The notes: generated by a model from the sequence alone, not told the origin. A stretch of DNA of 23,429 bases from RGIG5327 sp045612485 (GCA_045612485.1 JAZKZE010000162.1:1-23429), one strand, 5' to 3'; shown: positions 14,932 to 23,118, numbered from the stretch's first letter. Made by a program: numbers and translations.

Positions 14932-16269
14932 TTAAATACCCTGTGCAAGCATAGCTTCAGCAACTTTCTTGAAGCCTGCGATATTGGCACCGGCAACATA
15001 GTTGATTTTGCCGTCGATTCTGCCGTTTTCCACACAGGCATTGTGGATGCCGGTCATGATACCGCGCAGTTTGCTGTCCACTTCTTCAGCACTCCAGTAG
15101 CAGTGACCTGCGTTCTGGGTCATTTCCAAACCGCTTGTGGCGACTCCGCCGGCGTTAACTGCTTTACCGGGAGCAAAGGTGATGCCGCTTTCCTGGAAGC
15201 AGGCAACCGCTTCAGGACGGCAGCCCATGTTGGAAACTTCAGCAACAAGTTTCACATTGTTGGCGACAAGAGCTTTGGCATCATCGCCGGAAAGTTCGTT
15301 CTGGGTAGCACAGGGCATGGCGATATCAGTTTCCACTTCCCAGGGCTTTTTGCCTGCGAAGAATTTGCCGGATTTGAATTTTTCTGCATAGGGAGCAACA
15401 ATATCTTTGCCGCTGGCGCGCAGTTCCAGCATGTAATTGACCTTTTCAAAGTTGAGACCGTCTTCGTCCAGGATGTATCCGTCGGGACCGGAGATGGTGA
15501 TGACTTTGGCACCAAGCTGAACGGCTTTGAGAGCAGCACCCCAGGCAACGTTACCGAAACCGGAGAGAGCCACACGTTTGCCGGCAATATCTTCTTTCAT
15601 CATATCCAGCATGTGCTGCACAAAGTACACTGCACCGAAACCGGTAGCTTCGGAACGCACGAGAGAACCACCCCAGGCAAGACCTTTACCGGTGAGTACG
15701 CCGTGGAAGTTGTTGGCAAGACGTTTGTACTGACCGTAGAGATAACCGATCTCTCTTGCACCTACTCCGATGTCACCGGCGGGAACGTCTTTATCCGGAC
15801 CGATGTGACGGAAGAGTTCACGCATGAAGTTATTGCAGAAATCCATGACTTCCCGGTCGGTTTTTCCTTTGGGATTGAAGTCACTTCCGCCTTTACCGCC
15901 GCCCATGGGGAGGGTGGTGAGAGAGTTTTTGAAGGTCTGTTCAAAGCCCAGGAACTTCAGGATGGAGAGGTTCACGCTGGGATGGAAACGCAGGCCCCCT
16001 TTGTAGGGACCGATGGCACTGTTGAACTGTACGCGATAACCGGTATTCACCTGAATGTCTCCATTGACATCCATCCAGGGAACCTGGAAGGTGATCACGC
16101 GTTCAGGAACGGTCATGCGTTCAAGAATACGGTTTTTTTCCAGACGGGGATCTGCTTCAAGGACACCGCCGATGGTTTCAAATACTTCTGTTACTGCCTG
16201 AAGAAATTCGGTTTCCCAGGGGGCCTGTGCCGTCAGACGGTCGAGGACTTTCTGTGCGTACTCGTTCAT
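14932..16269 (-). CDS. gdhA: NADP-specific glutamate dehydrogenase
   Basis: Reductive amination of 2-oxoglutarate to glutamate. 445 residues, the hexameric NADP-enzyme length. Substrate and catalytic residues are in place: PYKGGLRFHP (K90), TFKNSLTTLPMGGGKGGSDF (K114, catalytic K126) and PAGDIGVG (D166). The dinucleotide-binding domain shows VALSGFGNVAWGAALKAVQLGAKVITISG. AGGGAGA stands before the ATG. It is alone on its transcript, with its own promoter and terminator, and divergent from a LysR regulator that is the obvious candidate to control it. With glnA it forms two routes of ammonia assimilation. Confidence 0.97.
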   Translation of the reverse strand: MNEYAQKVLDRLTAQAPWETEFLQAVTEVFETIGGVLEADPRLEKNRILERMTVPERVITFQVPWMDVNGDIQVNTGYRVQFNSAIGPYKGGLRFHPSVNLSILKFLGFEQTFKNSLTTLPMGGGKGGSDFNPKGKTDREVMDFCNNFMRELFRHIGPDKDVPAGDIGVGAREIGYLYGQYKRLANNFHGVLTGKGLAWGGSLVRSEATGFGAVYFVQHMLDMMKEDIAGKRVALSGFGNVAWGAALKAVQLGAKVITISGPDGYILDEDGLNFEKVNYMLELRASGKDIVAPYAEKFKSGKFFAGKKPWEVETDIAMPCATQNELSGDDAKALVANNVKLVAEVSNMGCRPEAVACFQESGITFAPGKAVNAGGVATSGLEMTQNAGHCYWSAEEVDSKLRGIMTGIHNACVENGRIDGKINYVAGANIAGFKKVAEAMLAQGI

Positions 16270-16310
16270 AAAAAATCTCCCTTATTAAGGTTTGTTCTTC
16301 TCCCGCAACA

Positions 16311-16331
16311 GCTTTCAGCAGTGCTGCAAGC
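16311..16331. promoter_or_regulatory. dyad in the gdhA leader
   Basis: GCTTTCAGC (16311-16319) is inverted as GCTGCAAGC (16323-16331) with one mismatch and a 3-base centre. It lies inside the predicted 90-base gdhA leader. The stretch AACAGCTTT at 16307-16315 also occurs in the right arm of the inverted repeat before glnA. CCTTATTAAGG, an 11-bp palindrome at 16280-16290, stands just before the ribosome site. Confidence 0.35.
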
Positions 16332-16365
16332 AGGAAAAATATTATTGAAAATTTTATTGCACATA

Positions 16366-16400
16366 AATATACTTGAAAAATCATGTTTTTGCAATATATT
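16366..16400. promoter_or_regulatory. overlapping divergent promoters of gdhA and the lysR-type gene
   Basis: For gdhA (minus): TTGCAA (16389-16394), 17 bp, TATATT (16366-16371). For the regulator (plus): TTGAAA (16373-16378), 16 bp, TATATT (16395-16400). The two promoters interlock within 35 bp, so polymerase or regulator bound for one direction should exclude the other, as is common for LysR genes and their targets. Confidence 0.6.
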
Positions 16401-16448
16401 ATTTGAAATAAATCAATCTTTTTTTGAGATTAAGTTTTTAATGGAACT

Positions 16449-17357
16449 ATGGATAAGAAACGTTTGCAATATTTTGTTACGCTGGCACAGATGCTTCATT
16501 TCGGGGCAGCTGCGGAAAAACTTTCCCTTGCCCAGTCTGCTTTGAGCCGTCAGATGCAGCTTCTGGAAGGGGAACTGGAGTGTCAGCTTTTCGACCGTTC
16601 CAACCGCTGGAATGTTACACTTACCTCCGCCGGAAAAGTTTTCCTTGCGGAAGCGGAAAAACTTCTTGTCCAGATGGACGGGGCGAAAAGACTTGCTTCC
16701 GCAGTAGCCAGAGGGGAGGCGGGGGAGCTTTTTATTGAATTGGTTCCTGCCGCCGTAAACGTTGCAAGTTTTCTGGCTTCTCTGAGGGATTTGCAGAAAA
16801 TATATTCCGGGTTGCATTTAAGTATCGGTACATCCATCAGTCCCGTTATTTACGAAAAGGTACGGAACAAAGAGGCGGATCTGGGGATCGTGCGTATGGC
16901 CCCTGTTTCCACGGAGGAACTGCAAATGGATATGCTTGCCAATGACAGACTGGTGGCGGCGATCCCGGAAAAACATTCCCTTGCAGCGAAAAAACTTCTT
17001 TTTCTCTCTGATTTCCGCAATGAACGATTTATTCTCCAGTCCTCCCATGATGCCACACCGTTACGCAGTACACTGGATGTGATCTGCCGTAATGCCGGAT
17101 TTGCCCCGAAAACGGTAATGGAGATCGAGAATCTTACTACATTACTTGCTCTTCTTCCTGTTTTCAATGCGGTGACCATTCTTCCGGAATCTTTCTCAGG
17201 AATGAATACAAGTTTATGTTACCGGCATCTGGAAGATTGTCAGGAAAGATTGCCGCTTTCTGTGGTGTACAGAAAAGACAATCCCTCTCCGATCCTGCAC
17301 AGGCTCCTGAGAGGGATCAATAAAAATATCACTTCAGTCAGCGGCCCAAAAGGATAA
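16449..17357 (+). CDS. LysR-family transcriptional regulator
   Basis: 302 residues, the usual LysR length. The N-terminal winged helix-turn-helix is clear: LQYFVTLAQMLHFGAAAEKLSLAQSALSRQMQLLEGELECQLFDRSNR, with recognition helix around SALSRQM. The effector domain (about 90-295) has the two-lobe pattern, with ADLGIVRMAP and FILQSS. The effector is unknown; 2-oxoglutarate or glutamate would fit a gdhA regulator. The start codon at 16449 has only GGA at modest distance; an ATG at 16441 is out of frame. The 3' end overlaps the convergent EamA gene by 20 bp. Confidence 0.93.
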   Translation: MDKKRLQYFVTLAQMLHFGAAAEKLSLAQSALSRQMQLLEGELECQLFDRSNRWNVTLTSAGKVFLAEAEKLLVQMDGAKRLASAVARGEAGELFIELVPAAVNVASFLASLRDLQKIYSGLHLSIGTSISPVIYEKVRNKEADLGIVRMAPVSTEELQMDMLANDRLVAAIPEKHSLAAKKLLFLSDFRNERFILQSSHDATPLRSTLDVICRNAGFAPKTVMEIENLTTLLALLPVFNAVTILPESFSGMNTSLCYRHLEDCQERLPLSVVYRKDNPSPILHRLLRGINKNITSVSGPKG

Positions 17358-18174
17358 TGGCGGCGATCCCCAGAACGATCCCGGCGATCTTGGCAAAATT
17401 GACCTTTTCCTTGAGGAAGATGATGCTTAAGATAAAGGTGGCAATAAAACTCATCTGGGCTATGGGGATAACAATACTTACATTGCCCACAGCAATGGAT
17501 TTTGCCATAAAATAAACGATCCCTGCAATGAGAAGTCCGGAAAGAACCCCCAGCCGCAGAAGCCGGAAGTCGAATCCTGCTTTCAGTTCTCCTTTGGCTG
17601 CTGCATAGAAAATACCGCCGAATACCCAGAATACCCCGTTGATAAGGGCAACACCATTGGGATCGGCTCCATGGGAAAAACCGTATTTGTAGGTCAGACC
17701 CATTCCAGCACGCAGAAGGGAGGCGATGATCACAAGAATGGTTCCCAGAACGGCTTTTTTACTGTTTCCTTCATTGCCGCTTCCGAGAAAACATAAAACA
17801 GCAACTGTAGCACATATCACCCCTGTTACAAGACAGGTATTCATCTTTTCCCCCAGAAAAAGCCATGCCCCCAGAACTACTGCAACCAGGTTCAGACGGT
17901 ATATTGTGGAACAGATCCCGGCACTCTGCTTTGACATTGCTTCAATGAGGAAAATATTTCCCACAAGAGAAAATACACCGGAAACACATCCCCAGATGAT
18001 GGTACTTTTCACATCCTTCCATTCCCCCTGTGCAGGAAGGAGGGCAAGCACACAGCAGAGACCTGCAAGAGAGACAAAAAGTCCTCTTGAAGTTTTTTTG
18101 CCGGTAAGAAGTTTGAAAAGAAAATCGTTGACGGCGGAACACGCCAGAGAACATAAAGCAAAAATGACACCCAT
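17338..18174 (-). CDS. EamA/DMT-superfamily transporter
   Basis: 278 residues, strongly hydrophobic, with about ten predicted membrane helices in two repeated EamA halves (about 1-130 and 140-278). The second half ends in the typical PIAQMSFIATFILSIIFLKEKVNFAKIAGIVLGIAAIILL. Members export or exchange small metabolites such as amino acids, sugars and nucleotides; this substrate is unknown. AAGGGAAA precedes the ATG. It is last in a minus-strand series and starts 45 bp after the TIM-barrel isomerase gene, so export or uptake of a sugar-like compound handled by that enzyme is possible. Its end overlaps the lysR gene tail by 20 bp. Confidence 0.88.
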   Translation of the reverse strand: MGVIFALCSLACSAVNDFLFKLLTGKKTSRGLFVSLAGLCCVLALLPAQGEWKDVKSTIIWGCVSGVFSLVGNIFLIEAMSKQSAGICSTIYRLNLVAVVLGAWLFLGEKMNTCLVTGVICATVAVLCFLGSGNEGNSKKAVLGTILVIIASLLRAGMGLTYKYGFSHGADPNGVALINGVFWVFGGIFYAAAKGELKAGFDFRLLRLGVLSGLLIAGIVYFMAKSIAVGNVSIVIPIAQMSFIATFILSIIFLKEKVNFAKIAGIVLGIAAIILLGR

Positions 18175-18219
18175 TTTTTTCCCTTTTGATAATTTGTTTT
18201 TATTGTATTTTGATTTATT

Positions 18220-19056
18220 TTATTGGATATTTTTCAGAATGGATTCAATACTTTCCAGCATCGTTCTTATGGATGCACCGGGGGTAACAGTTTTCTGGAA
18301 AGGCTCGGATGTTTCATTCTGGATACATTGAAGACGGGGTGCCGTTGCCAGAAGGGGCATAATCTTTTCCCAGTCTGTTGTTCCGTTTCCGGGGATGCGG
18401 TGATTGTCGATGGTTCCGTCGTTGTCATGGAGATGACAGGTAACAATGTGGGGAAACATCTTTGCAAGAATAGTGCCGTCAGGCAAGTTTTCCTTACATT
18501 CGGCAAGATGGGCGTGCCCGGAATCGAAACAGAATCCCAGAGTATCTGTGGAAAAATGATTCTTTATATCCAGCAGTCTTTCTGCGGTTGCAGAGGGATT
18601 GCAGACATTTTCGATACATAAAGTCATATCCAGTTTTTCTGCATACGGGAGCAGTTCTTCAACAGTTCGCAATGCTTCCGTATGAAGTTCCTCTACCGTA
18701 TATCCTTCATGGCAGGGACTCCCCACATGGAATGTAATGGTATTTATTCCGAAATCGGACGCAATCTCCATAGCCATATATGCCCGGAGGATCTTTTCTT
18801 TATGCAGAACAGGGCAATTCAGATCAAGAAATTTCCCGAATGGCGCGTGGGCATCCAGATAGGAGATCCCGCCTTCTTTCACCAGATCCTGATAAAAAAA
18901 TCTGTCGCTGGCATTTGCCATGATATTGAGGATCATGGCATCCGAAAGGGCGATATATTTTGCACCGTTTGCCGCATATTCCCTCAAAAACACTGTTTGC
19001 AGCTCTTTGGGTACATATTCTATATGGAAAAAGTGTGTCAGAGGAATATTTTTCAT
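18220..19056 (-). CDS. sugar phosphate isomerase/epimerase-like TIM-barrel protein
   Basis: Xylose isomerase-like/AP-endonuclease-2 fold. The frame is open from 19137, but ATG 19056 (278 residues) has AAGGAA at good spacing and avoids overlap with the glycosyltransferase gene. Metal-site segments are present in order: TITFHVGSPCHEGYT, MTLCIENV (Glu), LGFCFDSGHAHL (Asp, His), CHLHDNDGTIDNHRIPGNGTTDWEKI (His, Asp, then the GxGxxDW typical of these proteins) and CIQNETSE (last Glu). All metal ligands appear kept, so it is likely an active isomerase, epimerase or endonuclease-like enzyme. Substrate not predictable. It lies 32 bp after the GT2 gene and is probably cotranscribed. Confidence 0.87.
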   Translation of the reverse strand: MKNIPLTHFFHIEYVPKELQTVFLREYAANGAKYIALSDAMILNIMANASDRFFYQDLVKEGGISYLDAHAPFGKFLDLNCPVLHKEKILRAYMAMEIASDFGINTITFHVGSPCHEGYTVEELHTEALRTVEELLPYAEKLDMTLCIENVCNPSATAERLLDIKNHFSTDTLGFCFDSGHAHLAECKENLPDGTILAKMFPHIVTCHLHDNDGTIDNHRIPGNGTTDWEKIMPLLATAPRLQCIQNETSEPFQKTVTPGASIRTMLESIESILKNIQ

Positions 19057-19088
19057 GTTCAGGTTCCTTGATATATTGTATTGTTTGA

Positions 19089-19820
19089 TCAATGATCCTG
19101 CAAGGCTTTTCTGAGTTTTCCCCGGCGGAGAAAACATTTGAAAAGCATGGCAAGATACTGTTTGATGATTTTTGCGGAAAGTTTGCTCTTTCCTGCCTCC
19201 CGCATGGCAAAAACAATGGGGGTTTCCCTGATTTTGTGCGGCTCACAGAGAGAAAGAAGAAAACAGATCTCCAGCATGATCTTGAATCCATGGGGATCCA
19301 GATACTTTTCCACTTTACTGAAACGTTCTTTTCTTACTGCAAAAAAGCCGGACATGGGATCCCTGACTTGTGTCCGCAGGATGATTTGTGCCGCAAGGGA
19401 GGCTGTTCTGCTGAAAAGAGAACGGAAGAAATTCCACTTTTCTGTAAATCCCCCCCCTTCCACATGCCGGGAACCGATGGCCATATCCAGAGTGGGATCC
19501 TCAAATTCAGCAAGGACTTTCACAAGGTCACAGCTTCTGTGCTGACCGTCAGCATCCATACAGATGAGAATATCCCCGTCTGCTTTGTTGAAACCATACA
19601 CAACACTGGGACTCAATCCCCGTTCCCCTTCATGCAGAAGAACACGGATATTTTCATGTTTTTTTGCGTATTCTTCTGCAATGGCAAATGTTCCGTCGGG
19701 GGAATGATCATCCACCACAAAGATCTCCAGTGAGGGAATATTTTCTTTCAGGAGATTATCCAGAGTTTTTACAATGCTTTCTGCTTCGTTGTATGTAGGA
19801 AGGATCAGTGCGTATTTCAT
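19089..19820 (-). CDS. GT2 glycosyltransferase, polyprenol-phosphate mannosyltransferase-like
   Basis: Cytosolic GT-A transferase that by homology moves a hexose from a nucleotide sugar to polyprenyl phosphate. ATG 19820 chosen (243 residues), because it places the family opening MKYALILPTYNEAESI at the N-terminus; the in-frame upstream ATG at 19892 adds an atypical leader overlapping sfsA. Motifs: VVDDHSPDGT, ILICMDADGQHR (DxD-type metal site), IGSRHVEGGG and VRDPMSGFFAVRKE, the set seen in DPM1-like enzymes. No C-terminal membrane helices, hence the single-domain soluble type. The GGAA ribosome site is weak. It sits within the umuD-sfsA-GT2 operon. The sugar is uncertain. Confidence 0.87.
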   Translation of the reverse strand: MKYALILPTYNEAESIVKTLDNLLKENIPSLEIFVVDDHSPDGTFAIAEEYAKKHENIRVLLHEGERGLSPSVVYGFNKADGDILICMDADGQHRSCDLVKVLAEFEDPTLDMAIGSRHVEGGGFTEKWNFFRSLFSRTASLAAQIILRTQVRDPMSGFFAVRKERFSKVEKYLDPHGFKIMLEICFLLSLCEPHKIRETPIVFAMREAGKSKLSAKIIKQYLAMLFKCFLRRGKLRKALQDH

Positions 19821-19888
19821 GATTTTTATTCCATATTGCTGTATGTTTTGACAATTAAAATACAGCAGAAAATAAAATTTGCAAGCAC

Positions 19889-20599
19889 TCAAAGCTGAAA
19901 AGGGAGGGGAGAATCAAGAAAAATGCTTTCCGTGGTGACCTGACAATCCATAACAAGGACTTTTACGCCTTCTTTATGGACTTTTTTCAATACTTCCCCG
20001 AATTGGGGATGGGTTTTGATATTGGGACGGAAAAGAGTTGCCCCTTTCAGCTGAACAACAAATAAAACCGCAGAATTGCCGCCTGCTTTTTTTATGGACG
20101 AAAGTTCTTCCAGATGTTTGATCCCCCGTAAGGTGGGGGCATCGGGAAAAAGAACGGTAGTGTTTTCCTCCAGTGTGACGCTTTTTACTTCCAGAAAAAG
20201 TTTTTTTTCCCCTTCCTGCAAGAGGAAATCGAAGCGGGATGAACCGTAAGTGACCTCTCTTTTCAAACGGGGGATATTGGTAAAAATATCCGGAAAAAGA
20301 TTGTGTTTGCGTAAATACTCCTCCGCAACAGCATTGGTGATATGGGAATCCATATTGATCAGGATCTTTTTGCCCTTTTCTGTGAGCTTTTCCACGGCAA
20401 CAAGATCATATTTTGTTTTCCGGGAAGGATTATCGCTTTCCGAAAGATAAACTGCTGCTCCGGGAAGAAGAAGTTCCCTGCACCTTCCCGTATTGAGAAC
20501 ATGGACTTTTTCCTCTTTCCCGTTTTCCAGACGGATAAAGGCAATAAACCTGTTGGGTCGGGAAAGAAATATGCCTTTTTTTATTTTATGGTACTGCAT
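19889..20599 (-). CDS. sfsA: SfsA family protein (PD-(D/E)xK nuclease-like)
   Basis: 236 residues, normal SfsA length. The N-terminal OB-like part has RPNRFIAFI and HVLNTGRCRELLLPGA. The C-terminal nuclease-like fold has SSRFDFLL (D124), FLEVKSVTL (E137, K139) and the family signature FPDAPTLRGIKHLEEL (151-166). E. coli SfsA was found as a maltose-gene stimulator; a nuclease role is suggested by its fold but its job is unclear. The ATG lies 19 bp inside the end of the umuD-like gene without a good ribosome site, so translational coupling is likely. Confidence 0.94.
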   Translation of the reverse strand: MQYHKIKKGIFLSRPNRFIAFIRLENGKEEKVHVLNTGRCRELLLPGAAVYLSESDNPSRKTKYDLVAVEKLTEKGKKILINMDSHITNAVAEEYLRKHNLFPDIFTNIPRLKREVTYGSSRFDFLLQEGEKKLFLEVKSVTLEENTTVLFPDAPTLRGIKHLEELSSIKKAGGNSAVLFVVQLKGATLFRPNIKTHPQFGEVLKKVHKEGVKVLVMDCQVTTESIFLDSPLPFQL

Positions 20600-21117
20600 G
20601 GTCTGCTTTTACTTTTCAGATGAAGAAATTGATGGATACAGGCTGTGACCACACCGAAAATCTTTAATTCCATACCTTCGCGGAATGAGATCACCGGATA
20701 TTTTCTGTTGGCGGGAACAAGGAATACTCCCTTTTCATCACTTTGCAGATATTTTACGGTAAACTCATTTTCCACACAGGCGATGACGATATGACCATTA
20801 TGAGCCCGGATACTCCGGTCAACAACAAGAATATCCCCGTCCCGGATCCCGGCTCCTGTCATGGAATCGCCGGATGCCCGGACAAAAAATGTGGCGGCAG
20901 GGGTTTTGACAAGCAGTTCATTTAAATCAAGGGGCGTTTCCACATACTGTTCCGCCGGGGAGGGGAAGCCGCATACCGCCGGAGATTGCATCAAGGGGGG
21001 ATTGGGGTGCAGCGGTTCTGTATGGATATTTTCTGCTGCGGGAAATATTTTTTTCTTATTTTCCCCTGAAAAAAATTTTTCTCTGTGTGTTCCTGTATCA
21101 AAATCTGATGCTGCCAT
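20581..21117 (-). CDS. umuD: UmuD-like S24 self-cleaving protein
   Basis: 178 residues. In E. coli UmuD is cut by RecA-stimulated autoproteolysis and then joins UmuC as DNA polymerase V. The cleavage dipeptide stands in VCGFPSPAEQYVE (C49-G50), followed by LDLNELLV, the serine in ASGDSM (S85) and the lysine in EFTVKYLQ (K122). The Ser-Lys spacing of 37 equals that of E. coli UmuD. The N-terminal arm before the cut is about 49 residues, twice the usual 24, and rich in Lys, Phe and Pro. There is no umuC in the window and no LexA DNA-binding domain, so it is an orphan. Start 21117 has a GGGCGGAA site; the next ATG (20991) would leave only a few residues before the cut. Confidence 0.9.
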   Translation of the reverse strand: MAASDFDTGTHREKFFSGENKKKIFPAAENIHTEPLHPNPPLMQSPAVCGFPSPAEQYVETPLDLNELLVKTPAATFFVRASGDSMTGAGIRDGDILVVDRSIRAHNGHIVIACVENEFTVKYLQSDEKGVFLVPANRKYPVISFREGMELKIFGVVTACIHQFLHLKSKSRPCSTIK

Positions 21118-21145
21118 ATTTTTCCGCCCTTTCCCGGATCTTCTT

Positions 21146-21173
21146 ACAATACTGCAAAATGAAAAAAAGTCAA
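21146..21173 (-). promoter_or_regulatory. predicted promoter for the umuD-sfsA-GT2-isomerase-EamA operon
   Basis: On the minus strand TTGACT (21168-21173), 16 bp, TATTGT (21146-21151), start near 21139. I found no convincing SOS box of either the CTGT-N8-ACAG or GAAC-N4-GTTC kind between 21118 and 21271. Confidence 0.5.
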
Positions 21174-21198
21174 GTAACGATTTTTTGAATTTGTGAAC

Positions 21199-21227
21199 TT
21201 GTAAAATCTGTGTGTATGTGGTATAGT
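21199..21227 (+). promoter_or_regulatory. predicted promoter for the CorA-family gene
   Basis: TTGTAA (21199-21204), 17 bp, TATAGT (21222-21227) preceded by TGG as an extended -10. The start near 21234 leaves a leader of about 38 bases with a strong CGGAGG ribosome site. Confidence 0.6.
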
Positions 21228-21271
21228 TTTATATATTGTGTTTTCATTTCAGATCATGAAACGGAGGAAAA

Positions 21272-22204
21272 ATGCTTCAGACATATTCAGTGATAAACGG
21301 AAAAATCGTCCTTTCTGCGGCGGGCTCTCCTCTTATTGAAGTATATATTCTTCCGGATGATGAGGAACGCTCCCATCTTATCAATGATTACAAGATCAAT
21401 GAGCATACCATGAGTTCCTGTGTGGACGCCAACGAGACTCCCCGTATCGAATTTGAAAATGAATATACGGCAGTCATTATGAAATATCCGAAAAACTATT
21501 CCGCCGAGGATAATTTCTTTTTCCGGATCAAATCCATGGGGGTGTTTATTTTTCCGCCCACGCATATCGTTGTGCTTCTGGATGAACCCCAGCAGCTTTT
21601 TCCCCGCAGATTCCCTTCCGTGGGACTGGATACGCCGCAGGATGTGATGCTCAGGATCATGCTTCAGATCGTCCGGCATTTTGAAGAACACCTCAACTAT
21701 ATCAATATGCTGAGCAATGAACTGGAACGGGATATAAGTTCCTCCGTGGATAACCAGAGTCTTATGAATACCTTTACTCTGGGAAAGGGATTGATTTATT
21801 ATGTAAACGCTCTCCGCTGGAATTCCCATGTGTTGAGCAAAATCACTTTCAACTCCTCTAAATTCCAGTTCGATGAGGAAAATATGGAACTATTGGAGGA
21901 TATCTCCATTGAAAACAATCAGTTTCTTGAACAGGCAAAGACCTATTCCCAGGTTCTGGAAGGCATGATGAATGCAAGGGCATCCATGATCAATAACAAT
22001 CTGAATCTGATGATGAAAAATATGAATGCCATCGTTATTGCCATATCGGTTCCCACCTTTATCACCGGAGTGGGGGGAATGAGTGAATTTACCTCTATTT
22101 TCGGAAAAAAATGGTGGTTTGTCGCTTATCCGGCTTTCGTTCTTCTGATGACGGCAATAGCCCTTGTGATCTATTTTGTGATCACAAGGAAGAGAAAAAA
22201 ATAA
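21272..22204 (+). CDS. CorA-family divalent cation channel, GMS variant
   Basis: Inner-membrane magnesium or other divalent-ion transporter of the CorA fold. 310 residues: N-terminal cytosolic alpha/beta funnel domain (about 1-150), long pore-lining helix (about 220-275, ARASMINNNLNLMMKNMNAIVIAISVPTFITG), short loop, second helix (about 283-305, WWFVAYPAFVLLMTAIALVIYFV) and basic tail RKRKK. The signature loop, GMN in most CorA proteins, reads GGMSEFT, so Asn is Ser. As the GMN loop forms the ion entrance, selectivity may differ. CGGAGG lies before the ATG. It is monocistronic and converges on the DUF1796 gene 29 bp away. Confidence 0.9.
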   Translation: MLQTYSVINGKIVLSAAGSPLIEVYILPDDEERSHLINDYKINEHTMSSCVDANETPRIEFENEYTAVIMKYPKNYSAEDNFFFRIKSMGVFIFPPTHIVVLLDEPQQLFPRRFPSVGLDTPQDVMLRIMLQIVRHFEEHLNYINMLSNELERDISSSVDNQSLMNTFTLGKGLIYYVNALRWNSHVLSKITFNSSKFQFDEENMELLEDISIENNQFLEQAKTYSQVLEGMMNARASMINNNLNLMMKNMNAIVIAISVPTFITGVGGMSEFTSIFGKKWWFVAYPAFVLLMTAIALVIYFVITRKRKK

Positions 22205-22233
22205 AAATCCTTCTTTGTTTTTTCAACAGATTT

Positions 22234-23118
22234 TCATTTCTTTACAGAAAACTTTTCCACAGGATCTTTTTCCAGTTTTCCGCAGGAGATAAGCAGTTCC
22301 ACAAGCCCTTTACGCATAATGGAATACAATCCCAGCTCATACTTCAATCCCTCCGGAGTATTGCACTCTTCCGGATTGTGCCAGGTATAGTATTTTGTGG
22401 GCCAGTGGTGGTGATAGATGTCTGCTCCTTCGATCTTTTCGCAGTGATCGTCATGGTCGCAGGCAAGAATAATGATCTTGAAAGGCTTTCCGTTTCTTAT
22501 GCGTTTGATCTCGTTGCAGAGTTTTTCTGCTTCCTTATCTGTGAAGTCGGTGGGGTTTCCCTCATTGATCACGGCCTTGTGCAGAATAAAAAGAATGGGT
22601 TTATCTGATGCCATTGTTTCCCGGAAATTTCCGATCCTTCCCTTCAGACGGGTTTGAAGTTTTTCCAGATCCTCCGGTCCGCAGTCTTTATCGTGAGGGT
22701 AGAAACAACCGGTATCAGGAGCATTGTTCCAACAGTTTCTTTCTTTATTGAAAGTCCATTCTTTTGTAAAATAATCCTCAAAGTCTGTTTTGAGAAAATG
22801 TGCTACAGCTTTCGGCGGACTTGCCGCAAGGTCAAAGGGCATTCCCTTTTCTCCGGATGTTCTGTTGGGTTTCAACATGGCATAAGTGGCAAAATGACGG
22901 CACATACAGGTGAAACCCAGGGAAACGATCTTATACTGATTTTCAAATTTTTTCCGGAGAAAGAAATTTGCCATGAGAATATCCCACGCTTCCTGTTCCA
23001 GCTCCGGTGCAAATTCCCGGACATGGTCGATGGTTTTCAAAGTCATGCGGAAATTTTTCCAGTTGAAGAATTTGCCGATAAGGTCAAGAACTTTTATTTT
23101 CAGGTCGCTTTTATTCAT
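22234..23118 (-). CDS. DUF1796-like putative papain-like cysteine peptidase
   Basis: 294 residues. Residues 1-60 are helical and basic. From residue 64 the sequence follows the DUF1796 pattern: IVSLGFTCMCRHF (cysteine 71 after SLG), a segment ending MPFDLAASPPKAVAHFL (PFDW-like), CFYPHD (H142) and ILFILHKAVIN. These keep the Cys and His positions expected for a papain-like fold, but peptidase activity in this family is unproven. Relatives often occur near glycan or envelope genes and may act on glycoconjugates. No signal peptide. The ribosome site is weak (GGGAT). A promoter candidate lies at 23177-23204. Confidence 0.7.
   Translation of the reverse strand: MNKSDLKIKVLDLIGKFFNWKNFRMTLKTIDHVREFAPELEQEAWDILMANFFLRKKFENQYKIVSLGFTCMCRHFATYAMLKPNRTSGEKGMPFDLAASPPKAVAHFLKTDFEDYFTKEWTFNKERNCWNNAPDTGCFYPHDKDCGPEDLEKLQTRLKGRIGNFRETMASDKPILFILHKAVINEGNPTDFTDKEAEKLCNEIKRIRNGKPFKIIILACDHDDHCEKIEGADIYHHHWPTKYYTWHNPEECNTPEGLKYELGLYSIMRKGLVELLISCGKLEKDPVEKFSVKK

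Noticed and set aside
16441..16443. ATG at 16441 as the LysR start
   Set aside because: It is out of frame with the LysR protein; the in-frame ATG is at 16449.
21118..21271. LexA/SOS box before the umuD-like gene
   Set aside because: Neither a CTGT-N8-ACAG nor a GAAC-N4-GTTC type site is present; the partial GAAC at 21195 has no partner half.
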